In this document: in pieces, positions 32,646 to 41,934 of the stretch
Layout of the letters: the number at the start of each line of letters is the position of its first letter
Position numbering within the stretch: position 1 is the first letter of the stretch
Assembly (NCBI RefSeq): GCF_002884495.1
Contig: NZ_KZ614145.1
Location: 1,998,423-2,062,422 of the forward strand
Reading direction: 5' to 3'
Origin: Rummeliibacillus pycnus
GTDB taxonomy: Bacteria; Bacillota; Bacilli; Bacillales_A; Planococcaceae
DNA: 64,000 nt
Notes under the pieces: generated by a model
What the model was told of the DNA's origin: nothing
Databases searched by the model: none
The model's input: the letters and a program-made list of their open reading frames with translations, nothing else
Translations under genes and position numbers: made by a program

Positions 32646-35417
32646 TTATTCTACATCCGCATAGTATTTTTCAACTACTTCTGCACAATGTTCACATAAT
32701 GTTGGATGGTTATGATGATGACCTACAGTTTTAGAAATAGTCCAACAACGTTCACATTTTTCCCCTTCTGCTTTTTCAACAGTTACAGCAACTTTTTCAG
32801 TTTTTACTACATTTGCTGGTGCATCTGCTAATGTACCACCAACTACAAATTCTGAAACAATATTAAGTTGAGCAAAATTGATATTTGCATCATTTAAAAG
32901 TGTAATTGTTTCATCATCACCATAAACCGTTACTTTTGCTTCTAGCGATTTACCGATTGTTTTTGCATTACGTGCTTCTTCTAATGCTTTTAATACAACA
33001 TTACGAACGTTCATGATTTTTGCCCATTTTTCAGTTAATGCTGCAAAGTTTTCTTTTTGAACAGCATCTGGCATGTCGGTAAGTTGAACACTTTCAACGT
33101 CTTTATATTGTAGGTATGACCACATTTCATCTGTTGTGTGAGGAATAATTGGTGTCATAATTTTTAATAACGCATGTAGTGTATCATACATGACAGATTG
33201 CATTGCACGACGAGCATGGGCATCTGCTCCTTCAATATAAACAACGTCTTTTGCAATATCTAAATAGAACGAACTTAGTTCAGTTGCTACAAAATTATTG
33301 ACTGCTTTATAAACCGTAGCAAATTCGTATTTATCATAAGCCTCACGGGAAGTTGTAATAAGATTTTGTAATTCCATATACATATATTGATCTACTTCAC
33401 GAAGATCTTCATATGCTACATAATCTTTTTCTGGATTAAAGTCATGTAAGTTACCATGTAAGAACTTAAGTGTGTTACGGATTTTACGGTAAACTTCCGA
33501 AACTTGTTTTAACATATCCATAGAAATACGAACGTCAGCTGTATAGTCAACAGATGCTACCCATAGGCGAAGAATATCTGCACCGTATTGGTTCATGACT
33601 TTGCTTGGCGCAATAATATTACCTAATGATTTACTCATTTTGCGCCCTTCACCATCTAATACGAAACCGTGAGATAGTAAACCTTTGTATGGCGCATGAC
33701 CGTTCATCGCAACAGAAGTGATTAATGATGAGTTGAACCATCCTCGATATTGGTCAGAACCTTCTAAGTATAAATCTGCAGGGTAACGAAGTTCTGGACG
33801 TTCTTCTAGTACACCTTGATGAGTTGAGCCTGAGTCAAACCATACATCCATAATATCATTTTCTTTTGTAAATTCGCCGTTTGGTGAACCAGGATGTGTG
33901 AATCCTTCAGGGAGTAATTCTTTTGCTGTTTTTTGGAACCAAATATTAGAGCCATGTTCACGGAACAATTCTTGTACATGAGCAATTGTTGCTTCTGTAA
34001 TGATTTCTTCACCGTTTTCAGCATAAAATACTGGGATTGGAACACCCCATGCACGTTGACGAGAAATACACCAGTCGCCACGATCACGAATCATATTGTA
34101 CAGACGAGTTTCACCCCAAACTGGTGTGAAATTTGTGTCGCGAATTGCTTGAAGTAATTCAGGACGGAATTTATCAATAGATGCAAACCATTGTGGTGTT
34201 GCACGGAAAATAACAGGTTTCTTTGTACGCCAGTCATGTGGATATGAGTGTGTAAAGAATGATAGATTTAATAATGCGCCCACTTCATCAAGTTTTTCAC
34301 AAATTGGTTTATTGGCTTTATCGTAGAACATACCAGCAAATTCACCAGCATCTTCAGTTAAGCATCCTTTATGATCGACTACTGAAAGAATATCTAAGCC
34401 ATATCGTTTACCAACTTGATAGTCATCTTCCCCGTGACCAGGTGCTGTATGAACACAACCAGTACCAGCTTCAAGTGTTACGTGGTCACCTAGCATAACT
34501 AGAGACTCACGATCAAATAATGGATGTTGCGCTGTTACATTTTCAAAGTCTGCACCATTGATTTCGCGGTCAATTTCTGGGTTTTCCCAGCCAAGTTTTT
34601 CTGCTACTTTTTCAAGTAATCCCTTGGCGATAATATATTTTTCGCTATTAGCTTTCACTACAACATATGTGAATTCAGGATTTACAGAAATACCCAGGTT
34701 TGCTGGCATTGTCCAAGGAGTAGTAGTCCAGATGATGAATTTTTCATCATTATTGACTACACCTTTACCATCTTTTACATCAAACGCTACATAGATAGAA
34801 GGTGATTTGATATCTTTGTATTCAATTTCTGCTTCTGCAAGTGCTGATTCACTTGATGGAGACCAGTAAACTGGTTTAAGTCCTTTATAGATATAACCCT
34901 TTTTAGCCATTGCGCCAAATACACCGATTTGACGAGCTTCAAATTCAGGTTTTAAAGTGATATAAGGGTTTTTCCAATCACCACGTACACCGATTCGCAT
35001 AAATTGCTCGCGTTGACGACTTACTTGTTCATAAGCATAGTCTTTACATAATTCACGGAATTCAGCAATAGACATTTTTTTACGATCATGGCCTTTATTC
35101 GTTAAAGCTTGCTCGATTGGAAGACCATGTGTATCCCAACCAGGGACATATGGAACAAAATAGCCAGTCATTGAACGATGACGGTTAATCATATCTTTTA
35201 ATACTTTATTTAACGCATGCCCCATGTGAAGATCACCATTTGCATATGGAGGACCATCATGAAGGATAAAAGCTGGACGGTCTTTTGTACGTTCAAGTAC
35301 TTTTGCGTTAATATCCATTTCTTCCCATTTTTCTTGCATTTTCGGTTCGTTGTTTGGCAGATTTCCACGCATAGGGAAATCTGTTTTTGGCATCAATAGG
35401 GTATTTTTATATTCCAT
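32646..35417 (-). CDS. ileS: Isoleucyl-tRNA synthetase
   Basis: A 923-residue class I aminoacyl-tRNA synthetase. The HIGH-type motif is [16 protein letters not shown] (about residues 55-70), the KMSKS loop is [10 protein letters not shown] (about 592-601), the editing CP1 domain lies between, and a C-terminal zinc region has CERCW and CEHC. The bacterial type 1 form is indicated by HMGH and the zinc C-terminus, so it should be mupirocin-sensitive in principle. It is preceded by an isoleucine T-box and, unusually, by a further 230 bases of structured leader. Confidence 0.96.
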   Translation of the reverse strand: MEYKNTLLMPKTDFPMRGNLPNNEPKMQEKWEEMDINAKVLERTKDRPAFILHDGPPYANGDLHMGHALNKVLKDMINRHRSMTGYFVPYVPGWDTHGLPIEQALTNKGHDRKKMSIAEFRELCKDYAYEQVSRQREQFMRIGVRGDWKNPYITLKPEFEARQIGVFGAMAKKGYIYKGLKPVYWSPSSESALAEAEIEYKDIKSPSIYVAFDVKDGKGVVNNDEKFIIWTTTPWTMPANLGISVNPEFTYVVVKANSEKYIIAKGLLEKVAEKLGWENPEIDREINGADFENVTAQHPLFDRESLVMLGDHVTLEAGTGCVHTAPGHGEDDYQVGKRYGLDILSVVDHKGCLTEDAGEFAGMFYDKANKPICEKLDEVGALLNLSFFTHSYPHDWRTKKPVIFRATPQWFASIDKFRPELLQAIRDTNFTPVWGETRLYNMIRDRGDWCISRQRAWGVPIPVFYAENGEEIITEATIAHVQELFREHGSNIWFQKTAKELLPEGFTHPGSPNGEFTKENDIMDVWFDSGSTHQGVLEERPELRYPADLYLEGSDQYRGWFNSSLITSVAMNGHAPYKGLLSHGFVLDGEGRKMSKSLGNIIAPSKVMNQYGADILRLWVASVDYTADVRISMDMLKQVSEVYRKIRNTLKFLHGNLHDFNPEKDYVAYEDLREVDQYMYMELQNLITTSREAYDKYEFATVYKAVNNFVATELSSFYLDIAKDVVYIEGADAHARRAMQSVMYDTLHALLKIMTPIIPHTTDEMWSYLQYKDVESVQLTDMPDAVQKENFAALTEKWAKIMNVRNVVLKALEEARNAKTIGKSLEAKVTVYGDDETITLLNDANINFAQLNIVSEFVVGGTLADAPANVVKTEKVAVTVEKAEGEKCERCWTISKTVGHHHNHPTLCEHCAEVVEKYYADVE

Positions 35418-35444
35418 ATTGAATAAATTCCTCCTTTAAAGTTT

Positions 35445-35596
35445 GGTTCTATTTCAAATGTAGGGATTAGACATCGAAAATAAAACGAACTCGTTCCAAA
35501 ATATTGCTTCTCTCTCCACCGACTGGTAGTAGTATCCGAGGCAGTCATCTCCATACTAAATGTTCATATGAACACCCCTACAAAAAATATAGAACC
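35445..35596 (-). repeat. Element bounded by 21-bp inverted repeats in the ileS leader
   Basis: On the minus strand a 21-base arm that begins GGTTCTAT and ends TGTAGGG (35576-35596) pairs with the arm at 35445-35465 (14 to 15 of 21 positions exact, mismatches in the middle). The 110 bases between hold a perfect 14-bp palindrome TGTTCATATGAACA (35561-35574), a GACTG/CAGTC hairpin (about 35521-35548) and AACGA/TCGTT (about 35487-35498). It could be a multibranched RNA or a small palindromic insertion. It contains no ORF. Confidence 0.5.
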
Positions 35597-35649
35597 TATA
35601 GTTTTTCGGTATTCAGCTTAAGTAGCTCTAAGAGCATCTTTAGCTAAAA

Positions 35650-35898
35650 AAATAAAAAACTCCTCATCCCAAAAGGGACGAGGAGGAGTTATCTCGCGGT
35701 ACCACCCTAGTTGCGTCAAAATAACGACGCCTCTTTAGACACCGTAACGTGGTGTATACGAGAATGCTTACTTGGTTCAGCAATCTAGTTCAGGAGTGAT
35801 CTTCTTTTATAAATGTTTCGTTTGAGCTTCCACTATCCTCAAATCGCTAGGCAGCACTTATAAAATACTGTCTCCATCGTAACTTTTTAATGATATAT
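35650..35898 (-). promoter_or_regulatory. Isoleucine T-box riboswitch
   Basis: The T-box AGGGTGGTACCGCG is at 35695-35708 (minus strand), followed by the terminator stem ACTCCTCCTCGTCCC/GGGATGAGGAGT (35659-35690) and a T-run. Stem I is upstream, and its specifier loop has GAAGATCACTCC with the isoleucine codon ATC at 35798-35800. Uncharged tRNA-Ile should favour read-through into ileS. All diagnostic parts are visible. Confidence 0.93.
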
Positions 35899-35904
35899 GT
35901 TGAC

Positions 35905-35933
35905 ATTATAGAAAAATGAAGCGATTCAGTCAA
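35905..35933 (-). promoter_or_regulatory. Sigma-A promoter of the ileS T-box
   Basis: TTGACT (35928-35933) and TATAAT (35905-35910) are 17 bases apart on the minus strand, placed just ahead of the T-box stem I. Confidence 0.85.
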
Positions 35934-35943
35934 GTATCTTAAA

Positions 35944-36453
35944 TTAATCTTGCGGTAAATCTAAACGTTCTAATTCTGATGTATCAACTTCATACTCCAT
36001 TAAATGATCCCAATCATCTGATTCGATTAAATCTAGTTGAGCTTCTACAATCATTTTGAAACGATTTCTAAATACTTTTGATTGTTTTTTCAATTCTTCA
36101 ATTTCCAAAGCTATGCGACGCGCTTTAGAAAGTGCCTCATTGACAATACGATCTGCATTTTTTTCTGCTTCTTTGACGATTAATTTTGCTTCTTTTTGGG
36201 AGTTGCGACGAACTTCTTCTGCTGCTTCTTGAGCAATAACAATTGATTTTTGTAGCGTTTCTTCAATTGAATTATAGTGACCAATTTGCTCTTTACTTGA
36301 AAGAAGCTTTTCTTCTAATTCTTTTTTTTCTTTTAATATTAATTCATAGTCTTTAATAATTTGTTCTAGAAATTCATTTACTTCATCTTCATTGTAACCT
36401 CTAAAACCACGACTAAATTCTTTGTTATGTATGTCAAGTGGCGATAACGGCAT
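35944..36453 (-). CDS. divIVA: Cell-division and polarity protein DivIVA
   Basis: A 169-residue coiled-coil protein that binds curved membrane at septa and poles. The N-terminal lipid-binding domain MPLSPLDIHNKEFSRGFRGY is a DivIVA hallmark. Two long heptad regions follow (about 25-75 and 80-135, rich in E/K). In spore formers it places Min proteins and helps anchor chromosomes at the pole. It is downstream of ylmH and the division gene block, in the usual place. Confidence 0.95.
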   Translation of the reverse strand: MPLSPLDIHNKEFSRGFRGYNEDEVNEFLEQIIKDYELILKEKKELEEKLLSSKEQIGHYNSIEETLQKSIVIAQEAAEEVRRNSQKEAKLIVKEAEKNADRIVNEALSKARRIALEIEELKKQSKVFRNRFKMIVEAQLDLIESDDWDHLMEYEVDTSELERLDLPQD

Positions 36454-36544
36454 TTTTTTGCACCTCTCCTTAACAGCATTTATACATTATTATACCTTTG
36501 TCTATTAGTAACTTCATCTAGAATTACAAAATTTTTATTAAAAA

Positions 36545-37333
36545 TTATGATTTCCGTTCAATTCGACCAATTTTAATGCGAATTTTCTCTTTTTTTGTTC
36601 TCCCTTCAATCGATTTTATGACTAAACGACCATATCCACGAATTGATACTAAATCTGATTCATGCAATTCAAAAGCCACTTGTTCCCGAACTGCAAAATT
36701 CACTTTTACTTTCCCAGCACTAATTAGCATAGCTGCCTTTTGGCGAGAAATAGGATAAATGGAAGCTAAAACAGTATCCAACCGCATTGAACTTGTTGTA
36801 AGCACCTGATCTATCCAGTGTGACTCAACAGGTAATAATGAAGCCCCTTCCGGTATTTCCTTTACATGTACTTTTGCTTTACCAATACTATCAAGGTTCA
36901 CTATTACATATTCTAATATTTCTTTAGCTACAGCAAACTGTACTGTAGATTCAGCCAACCTAATATCACCAAATTTTGAGCGATCTAAGCCTATCGATAA
37001 TAAAGCCCCTAATACATCTGGATGTTTCAATTGGATGAATTTTGATGGGAATTGCAGTTCACAAATTGCAATATTAAAATCTTCTTCAGATGGTTGAAAA
37101 TAATCCGGATAAATTAGTAGTCGTTTACGTTCGGCCTCATCGAATTGTCCACTTGCTTCTGTTAATACACTACCATTTATTCCAATAATGGATGTGCTGA
37201 TTAATTGTTGACGTGGATCTAAAAAATCCGTCAATTTAGGTGCATAACGATCTTCAACTTCTCTTTTCCAACCTACTACTTGTTCAATAAATGTTTTTTC
37301 TTCTGGTCTAAAATGTTGAAAAATTTCCTCCAC
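36545..37333 (-). CDS. ylmH: S4-domain RNA-binding protein YlmH
   Basis: A 262-residue protein with a C-terminal S4 domain (about 180-240, SRQKAAMLISAGKVKVNF). YlmH homologues bind 50S-peptidyl-tRNA complexes in a back-up ribosome rescue pathway. The start is GTG at 37333, seven bases after AGGAGG. It lies between ylmG and divIVA in the conserved division gene string. The role comes from family knowledge; the S4 domain is seen directly. Confidence 0.92.
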   Translation of the reverse strand: MEEIFQHFRPEEKTFIEQVVGWKREVEDRYAPKLTDFLDPRQQLISTSIIGINGSVLTEASGQFDEAERKRLLIYPDYFQPSEEDFNIAICELQFPSKFIQLKHPDVLGALLSIGLDRSKFGDIRLAESTVQFAVAKEILEYVIVNLDSIGKAKVHVKEIPEGASLLPVESHWIDQVLTTSSMRLDTVLASIYPISRQKAAMLISAGKVKVNFAVREQVAFELHESDLVSIRGYGRLVIKSIEGRTKKEKIRIKIGRIERKS

Positions 37334-37391
37334 CTTTTATCCTCCTATTAAGGTTACAAACTAATATAACTCTATATTCGAAATAATTAAT

Positions 37392-37418
37392 AAAAAATCC
37401 CCACCATAGTATGGGGGG
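37392..37418 (-). terminator. Terminator after ylmG
   Basis: CCCCCCAT and ATGGTGGGG form a short stem on the minus strand followed by ATTTTTTA. It ends the ylmG-side transcript or attenuates read-through into ylmH. Confidence 0.75.
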
Positions 37419-37426
37419 AAGAAAGA

Positions 37427-37687
37427 TTAAATAATATAGATCAATAAATAAAAAACACCTTTTTGCACTAAATTTAAAACAAGAAGTGCTGCAATTGGTG
37501 AAATATCAATCATACCAATTGGTGGGATAAATCGTCTAAAGAAATCTAAATATGGATCACAAATTTTCGCTAAAAATCTCCCCACAGCAGAATTATACGC
37601 TGCTGGTATCCAAGACATTAGTATATACACAATTAGCGCGATTGAATAGAATTGAAACAGATAATTAATAATTATAAATATTGACAT
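37427..37687 (-). CDS. ylmG: YggT-family membrane protein YlmG
   Basis: An 86-residue protein of two hydrophobic segments (about 4-24 and 62-84) joined by a short loop with the YggT motif DPYLDFFRRFIPPIG. Homologues lie near division genes in bacteria and plastids and have been linked to nucleoid and septum placement. The function is unproven. A GAGGTG site precedes the ATG, and it lies 16 bases after sepF. Confidence 0.92.
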   Translation of the reverse strand: MSIFIIINYLFQFYSIALIVYILMSWIPAAYNSAVGRFLAKICDPYLDFFRRFIPPIGMIDISPIAALLVLNLVQKGVFYLLIYII

Positions 37688-37703
37688 GGAAAGTTATACA
37701 CCT

Positions 37704-38207
37704 CTATTGTAAATCTTCATAGTAATAATCTGAAATATTACCGTCTACTTCTACATTATCAGGTGTACACAAGAAAATATCAGTACCAATTCGTTTAATG
37801 TCTCCACCTAAGGCAAAAATAGTTCCACTTAAGAAATCGATAATACGTATCCCTTGATCTCGTTCAATTCGTTGTAAATTAACAACAACAGCTCGCTTAT
37901 TTTTTAAGTTATCTGCAATATCTTGTGCTTCAGCATAAACTCGCGGTTCTGATAAAATAACTTTTGAAGTTTTTTGCGTAATACTGACGAGATTCGGTAC
38001 ATTTGAATACTCTACATGTTTTTGACGTTCTTTTACAGTTGGTTTTTTTACTGCTGCTGGCTTATTATTTATCGCGGGCTTCACTTGTTGTCTTTGAATT
38101 GGTGATGCGTGTTGTTGAATGGATTCATGTTGTTCAATTTGTTCTTCAACATAGTCATCATCTTCTTCTAGGTAGAAAAAGTTTTTTAGTTTATCTTTCA
38201 CCTTCAT
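37704..38207 (-). CDS. sepF: Cell division protein SepF
   Basis: A 167-residue FtsZ-binding protein that forms rings and tethers the Z-ring to membrane. The N-terminal amphipathic helix begins [13 protein letters not shown], an acidic and Gln-rich linker follows (residues ~15-75), and the C-terminal SepF domain has [17 protein letters not shown] and the tail [16 protein letters not shown]. The start is the ATG at 38207, with an AGAAGGG site; an upstream Met eight codons away is inside yggS and less likely. It overlaps the yggS end by 17 bases. Confidence 0.94.
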   Translation of the reverse strand: MKVKDKLKNFFYLEEDDDYVEEQIEQHESIQQHASPIQRQQVKPAINNKPAAVKKPTVKERQKHVEYSNVPNLVSITQKTSKVILSEPRVYAEAQDIADNLKNKRAVVVNLQRIERDQGIRIIDFLSGTIFALGGDIKRIGTDIFLCTPDNVEVDGNISDYYYEDLQ

Positions 38208-38895
38208 TAGAATCCCTTCTTTCACTGCCAACTAGAGCTGTGCCAATGCGGACGAACGTAGCACCTTCTTCAATTGCAATTTCATAGTCGTTAGACATGC
38301 CCATTGAAAGTTCGGTACAAGGTGCATATTCATAACCTTTACTAGCAATCTCTAACTGTAATTTTTTTAGTTTTTTAAAAACACTTCGAATAAGCTCTTT
38401 GTCTTCTGTGTTAGGTGCCATTGTCATCAATCCTACCACACGAATATGTGGATAGTTTGATAATTGTTCGATAAAGGTCGGCACTTCTTCCGGTGTTAGG
38501 CCATGTTTTGACTCTTCACCTGATACATTAACTTGTACAAAACAGTTTACGGTATGATTGACACGTTTATTAATTTCTTCTGCTAAACTAATACGATCAA
38601 GCGAATGTAAATAATCAATCTGATCAATTACTTTACGAACTTTTCTCGTTTGCATTGAACCAATATAGTGCCAAGTTGCACGATTTTCAATTGTTTCATG
38701 TTTTTCTAATAATCCTTCAGGACGATTTTCGCCCAAATGACTTAAGCCGGCATTTAATGCTTCAATGGCACGTTCTGTAGATACCTGCTTTGTAACAGCA
38801 ATAATTGTAACGTCAGAAACTTCTCTGCCAGCTCTTTGACAAGCCATTTGAATGCTTTTTTGAATATGTTGTAAATTATCAATAATTAATGTCAT
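38191..38895 (-). CDS. yggS: YggS-family pyridoxal-phosphate homeostasis protein (YlmE)
   Basis: A 234-residue alanine-racemase-fold protein that binds PLP through a Lys ([13 protein letters not shown], about residue 36). It has no known enzymatic reaction and keeps free PLP balanced. Further motifs are GENRPEG, the [10 protein letters not shown] segment and the phosphate-binding [22 protein letters not shown]. It is followed by sepF with an overlap. The adjoining ylmD gene found in Bacillus is absent. Confidence 0.94.
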   Translation of the reverse strand: MTLIIDNLQHIQKSIQMACQRAGREVSDVTIIAVTKQVSTERAIEALNAGLSHLGENRPEGLLEKHETIENRATWHYIGSMQTRKVRKVIDQIDYLHSLDRISLAEEINKRVNHTVNCFVQVNVSGEESKHGLTPEEVPTFIEQLSNYPHIRVVGLMTMAPNTEDKELIRSVFKKLKKLQLEIASKGYEYAPCTELSMGMSNDYEIAIEEGATFVRIGTALVGSERRDSNEGER

Positions 38896-38975
38896 GATAG
38901 CCTCATCTTTTCAAAGATACTTGTTACCTAATTGTACCAAGCCTAGTGCAATTTATCAATGAATACCCTTATTTT

Positions 38976-39212
38976 TCAGTCTAATCCTTTAACTAAAATA
39001 ACATCTTTCCCTACCACAATAATATCTTCAATAGGTATTTTTAACGCATCTTTCTGATTTCCAGATAATGACATGAATTTTTTGGGTTCTGCCACTACAA
39101 ATGCTTCTACATATCCAGTATCTTTATGAACAACCGCATCTTCCACATATCCTAAAAAGCGCCCACTATTTGCAGCAATAATTTCTTTACGCTGAATTTC
39201 TGAAAAGCGCAT
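38976..39212 (-). CDS. ylmC: YlmC/YmxH family PRC-barrel sporulation protein
   Basis: A 78-residue PRC-barrel protein. The motif EIQRKEIIAANSGRFLGYVED and the later IPIEDIIVVGKDVILV match the YlmC/YmxH family, which is restricted to endospore formers. The role is not established. The ATG at 39212 sits seven bases after AGGAGG, while an in-frame ATG two codons upstream overlaps that site and is rejected. It stands between sigG and yggS. Confidence 0.9.
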   Translation of the reverse strand: MRFSEIQRKEIIAANSGRFLGYVEDAVVHKDTGYVEAFVVAEPKKFMSLSGNQKDALKIPIEDIIVVGKDVILVKGLD

Positions 39213-39248
39213 TGACATCCCTCCTAAAGCATTTTATGTATACATATG

Positions 39249-39286
39249 AAAAAAAAGCATCAATCTTGTATATGAGATTGATGCTT
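39249..39286 (-). terminator. Terminator of sigG
   Basis: AAGCATCAATCT and AGATTGATGCTT pair across eight bases on the minus strand and end in a run of eight T. It lies 17 bases past the sigG stop. Confidence 0.9.
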
Positions 39287-39303
39287 CATGTAAGCTATTT
39301 GAT

Positions 39304-40086
39304 TTAAAACTTTTCACTTGCTTGTTCTTGAATGGTTTTAAGCGCACTTTTTTCTAATCTAGAAATTTGCGCTTGTGAAATTCCTAAATCTTTCGCAATT
39401 TCTGTTTGAGTATGGCCATAATAATATCGTTTAGACAATATATTTTGTTGTCTCCTATCTAACTTTTGTATTTGTTCTTTAATGGATACATACGTTAACC
39501 AACGATCTTCTGATACAGTTTGATCTTTTAACTGATCCATCATATAAACGGGGTCTCCACCATCAGCGTAAATAGGCTCATGTAATGACATCGGCTCTTG
39601 AATAGCATCAAGTGCAAATAATATGTCTTCTTGTGGTAAACCTGTCATTCGTGCTAAATCAGTTAAATTAGGTTCACGTAATTCTTCAGTCAAAAATTGT
39701 TCTTTAGCTTGCATAGCTTTATATGCAATATCACGTAATGATCTAGAAACACGTAGTGGATGATGATCTCTTAAATGTCTTCTAATTTCACCTATAATCA
39801 TGGGTACTGCATAGGTTGAAAATCGAACATTATGTGATAAGTCAAAATGATCGATTGACTTTAATAGACCAATACATCCTACTTGAAATAAATCATCAGC
39901 CTGTTCTCCTCTATAAGCAAAACGACCAACAATACTTAATACTAACCGTAAGTTACCCATCACAAGTTGTTCTCTTACTTCTTCTTGCCCACTCTGTAAT
40001 GCAACAAATAATTGCCGCATTTCTTCATGCTTCAAAACAGGTAACGTGGATGTATCAACACCACATATTTCAACTTTTGTTCGCAT
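39304..40086 (-). CDS. sigG: RNA polymerase sigma-G factor
   Basis: A 260-residue forespore-specific sigma factor of late sporulation. Starting MRTKVEICGVDTS, as in other SigG proteins, it has region 2 (GNLRLVLSIVGRFAYRGEQ, DDLFQVGCIGLLKSID), region 3 and region 4 with the helix-turn-helix AKDLGISQAQISRLEKSAL. The start is ATG at 40086, with CCGGAGGG upstream; a 30-codon in-frame extension is ignored. It is the third gene of the spoIIGA-sigE-sigG string, with its own candidate forespore promoter. Confidence 0.97.
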   Translation of the reverse strand: MRTKVEICGVDTSTLPVLKHEEMRQLFVALQSGQEEVREQLVMGNLRLVLSIVGRFAYRGEQADDLFQVGCIGLLKSIDHFDLSHNVRFSTYAVPMIIGEIRRHLRDHHPLRVSRSLRDIAYKAMQAKEQFLTEELREPNLTDLARMTGLPQEDILFALDAIQEPMSLHEPIYADGGDPVYMMDQLKDQTVSEDRWLTYVSIKEQIQKLDRRQQNILSKRYYYGHTQTEIAKDLGISQAQISRLEKSALKTIQEQASEKF

Positions 40087-40124
40087 ATTTTGCCCTCCGG
40101 ATGCTTTATCACTGTTAGTAAAAT

Positions 40125-40153
40125 CAGTGTGTCCGAATCGAACAAATATATGC
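40125..40153 (-). promoter_or_regulatory. Candidate sigma-F/sigma-G promoter of sigG
   Basis: GCATA (40149-40153) and CACACTG (40125-40131) are 17 bases apart on the minus strand, resembling the GYATA and CATNHTA boxes of forespore promoters, with mismatches in the -10. It lies inside the 93-base sigE-sigG gap, where Bacillus has its autoregulated sigG promoter. Confidence 0.35.
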
Positions 40154-40179
40154 GCTTTATTTCTCTCCAAATTCAACCA

Positions 40180-40887
40180 TTATGATGTCAATTGATTCAA
40201 ATGATTACGCAATTCTTGAATAATTTTCTTTTCTAATCGGGATATATAAGATTGAGAAATGCCTAAATGATCTGCTACTTCCTTTTGTGTCATTTCTTCT
40301 TTTCCTGCAAGTCCAAAACGACACTCCATGATATATCGTTCTCTTTCATCTAATTTTTGGATAGCATGAAACATATGCTGACGTTCCATCTTTTTTTCTA
40401 CATCATCCGTGATTAAATGCTCATCTGTACCTAATATATCCGATAGCAGTAACTCATTACCATCTCCATCTGAGTTTAAAGGTTCGTCTAATGAGACCTC
40501 ACCTTTCATACGGCTTGTTTTACGCAAATGCATTAAAATTTCATTTTCAATACATCTTGATGCGTATGTAGCTAGTTTAATTTTTTTATCTGCATTAAAA
40601 GTTTCAATTGCTTTAATCAACCCAATTGAACCAATACTGATTAGATCTTCAATAGGGGTTTTTGCATTATCAAATCTTCTTGCGATATAGACAACTAATC
40701 TTAAATTATGCTCGATTAATATATCTCTCGCATGCATGTCGCCATTCTTGAAAGCAGTAATCATCTCTTGCTCCTCCTCTTTTTTCAAAGGTGTAGGCAA
40801 GGATTCATGACTACCGATATAAAATGTTCCAGTTTGCCTAAAGCTTGCAATTGCTTCTACTAACCAACGCCAAAATCGACGAATCAT
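40180..40887 (-). CDS. sigE: RNA polymerase sigma-E factor precursor
   Basis: A 235-residue mother-cell sigma factor of early sporulation. The N-terminal pro-region (about 27 residues, [13 protein letters not shown]...) is removed by SpoIIGA. Region 2 has [15 protein letters not shown] and [20 protein letters not shown]; region 4 ends [21 protein letters not shown]. The ATG at 40887 follows GGAGGATTTAATA; that GGAGG overlaps an upstream in-frame ATG, which is therefore rejected. It starts 18 bases after spoIIGA. Confidence 0.97.
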   Translation of the reverse strand: MIRRFWRWLVEAIASFRQTGTFYIGSHESLPTPLKKEEEQEMITAFKNGDMHARDILIEHNLRLVVYIARRFDNAKTPIEDLISIGSIGLIKAIETFNADKKIKLATYASRCIENEILMHLRKTSRMKGEVSLDEPLNSDGDGNELLLSDILGTDEHLITDDVEKKMERQHMFHAIQKLDERERYIMECRFGLAGKEEMTQKEVADHLGISQSYISRLEKKIIQELRNHLNQLTS

Positions 40888-40905
40888 TATTAAATCCTCC
40901 ATTCA

Positions 40906-41739
40906 TTAAATGTGATATAAAGCAGTAAAATGTAGTATGGCATCTGCCTCTTGTGGAAACGGGGTGTTTTGAATAGTAATAATAAAAAAACCAGGTGATA
41001 TTGGGCGAGTCTCTTCATCTAAAATAATCCATTTATCATAACGAAAAGCTAAGCTATAAGTCTTTTTCTCTTGAACAGTTGTAATTGGAATAACAGCCAC
41101 TTTTTTTCGATACTTTTCTGGAAACATTTCCAAATCATATGGCTCCTTGACATCCCATTGAAACAACGCCATTTTTAATTTTTCTGGTAAATAGTCTTCT
41201 ATTGCTTTATAACGTACAAAATGAACAGGTTTTCCAGATAACGGCTCAACTGTCGTATTTCCTGTATCTATAAAACATTTTAGAGAAATTGTAATTTCTC
41301 CTAAACGCAATTCACATAATTGAACTAGACGTTGTTGCAAGGTATCTCCCCTTGCAACTTGCAATCGATTTTTTAATAATAATAATCCTGCTGTTGATAC
41401 AACTCCGCTTATAATGAACAAAGTAAATACTGATGTATTTATCCACAAAGGCTCGAATGCTGTAAATAATCCTCCTGCAAACAGAGCCCCGACAAAGCAC
41501 ATAAGCGCTCCCTTCCACCATTTGCGAATTTGCAAGCCAAAAGCAGTTGTAATCATTAAAACAAACGCAATAACCATCATGAGAAAATGGTGTCCAAAAA
41601 TAACGATCCAAATACCAGCTAGAAAAGCACTGATTATTAGTCGCACTCTTTTTTGTTGCATATAACAAATTGAATTGGTAAAGGAAAGAATAACATAGTT
41701 AAATAACGCATTAATTAGTATCAATACTTCGCCATACAA
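40906..41739 (-). CDS. spoIIGA: Sigma-E processing protease SpoIIGA
   Basis: Membrane aspartic protease that cleaves pro-SigE. About five N-terminal hydrophobic segments (residues 1-130) are followed by a protease domain with the aspartyl motif CFIDTGNTTVEPLSGKPVHF (about residues 170-190), where DTG holds the active Asp. I choose TTG at 41739: it aligns with the family start (YGEVLILIN against the Bacillus YLDVIWLLN), has GGAGGTG seven bases upstream and lies after the probable promoter, which the longer ORF would overlap. It has 277 residues. Confidence 0.92.
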   Translation of the reverse strand: MYGEVLILINALFNYVILSFTNSICYMQQKRVRLIISAFLAGIWIVIFGHHFLMMVIAFVLMITTAFGLQIRKWWKGALMCFVGALFAGGLFTAFEPLWINTSVFTLFIISGVVSTAGLLLLKNRLQVARGDTLQQRLVQLCELRLGEITISLKCFIDTGNTTVEPLSGKPVHFVRYKAIEDYLPEKLKMALFQWDVKEPYDLEMFPEKYRKKVAVIPITTVQEKKTYSLAFRYDKWIILDEETRPISPGFFIITIQNTPFPQEADAILHFTALYHI

Positions 41740-41765
41740 TTCACCACCTCCCACATAAAAAAGGT

Positions 41766-41826
41766 ACCATATGATGACTTCAAAAAATGTCAAAGGGTGA
41801 ACGTATAAAGCAGAAACTTTCCGACA
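41766..41826 (-). promoter_or_regulatory. Candidate spoIIGA promoter with a Spo0A-like box
   Basis: TTGACA (41789-41794) and TATGGT (41766-41771) are 17 bases apart on the minus strand, followed about 27 bases later by the TTG start codon. TGTCGGA at 41820-41826 is one base from the Spo0A box TGTCGAA. In Bacillus the spoIIG promoter is activated by Spo0A. Confidence 0.45.
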
Positions 41827-41880
41827 GAATCATTCATTTTTCTAGGTTGATATACTTTGCAGTAACACCATTGTTCATAT

Positions 41881-41920
41881 AAAAAAGACTATCTACTTAA
41901 AGTACTAAGTAGATAGTCTT
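41881..41920 (-). terminator. Terminator of ftsZ
   Basis: AAGACTATCTACTT and AAGTAGATAGTCTT pair across eight bases on the minus strand and are followed by TTTTTT. It lies 15 bases past the ftsZ stop and ahead of the spoIIGA promoter region. Confidence 0.9.
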
Positions 41921-41934
41921 CTAATTTTCATATA

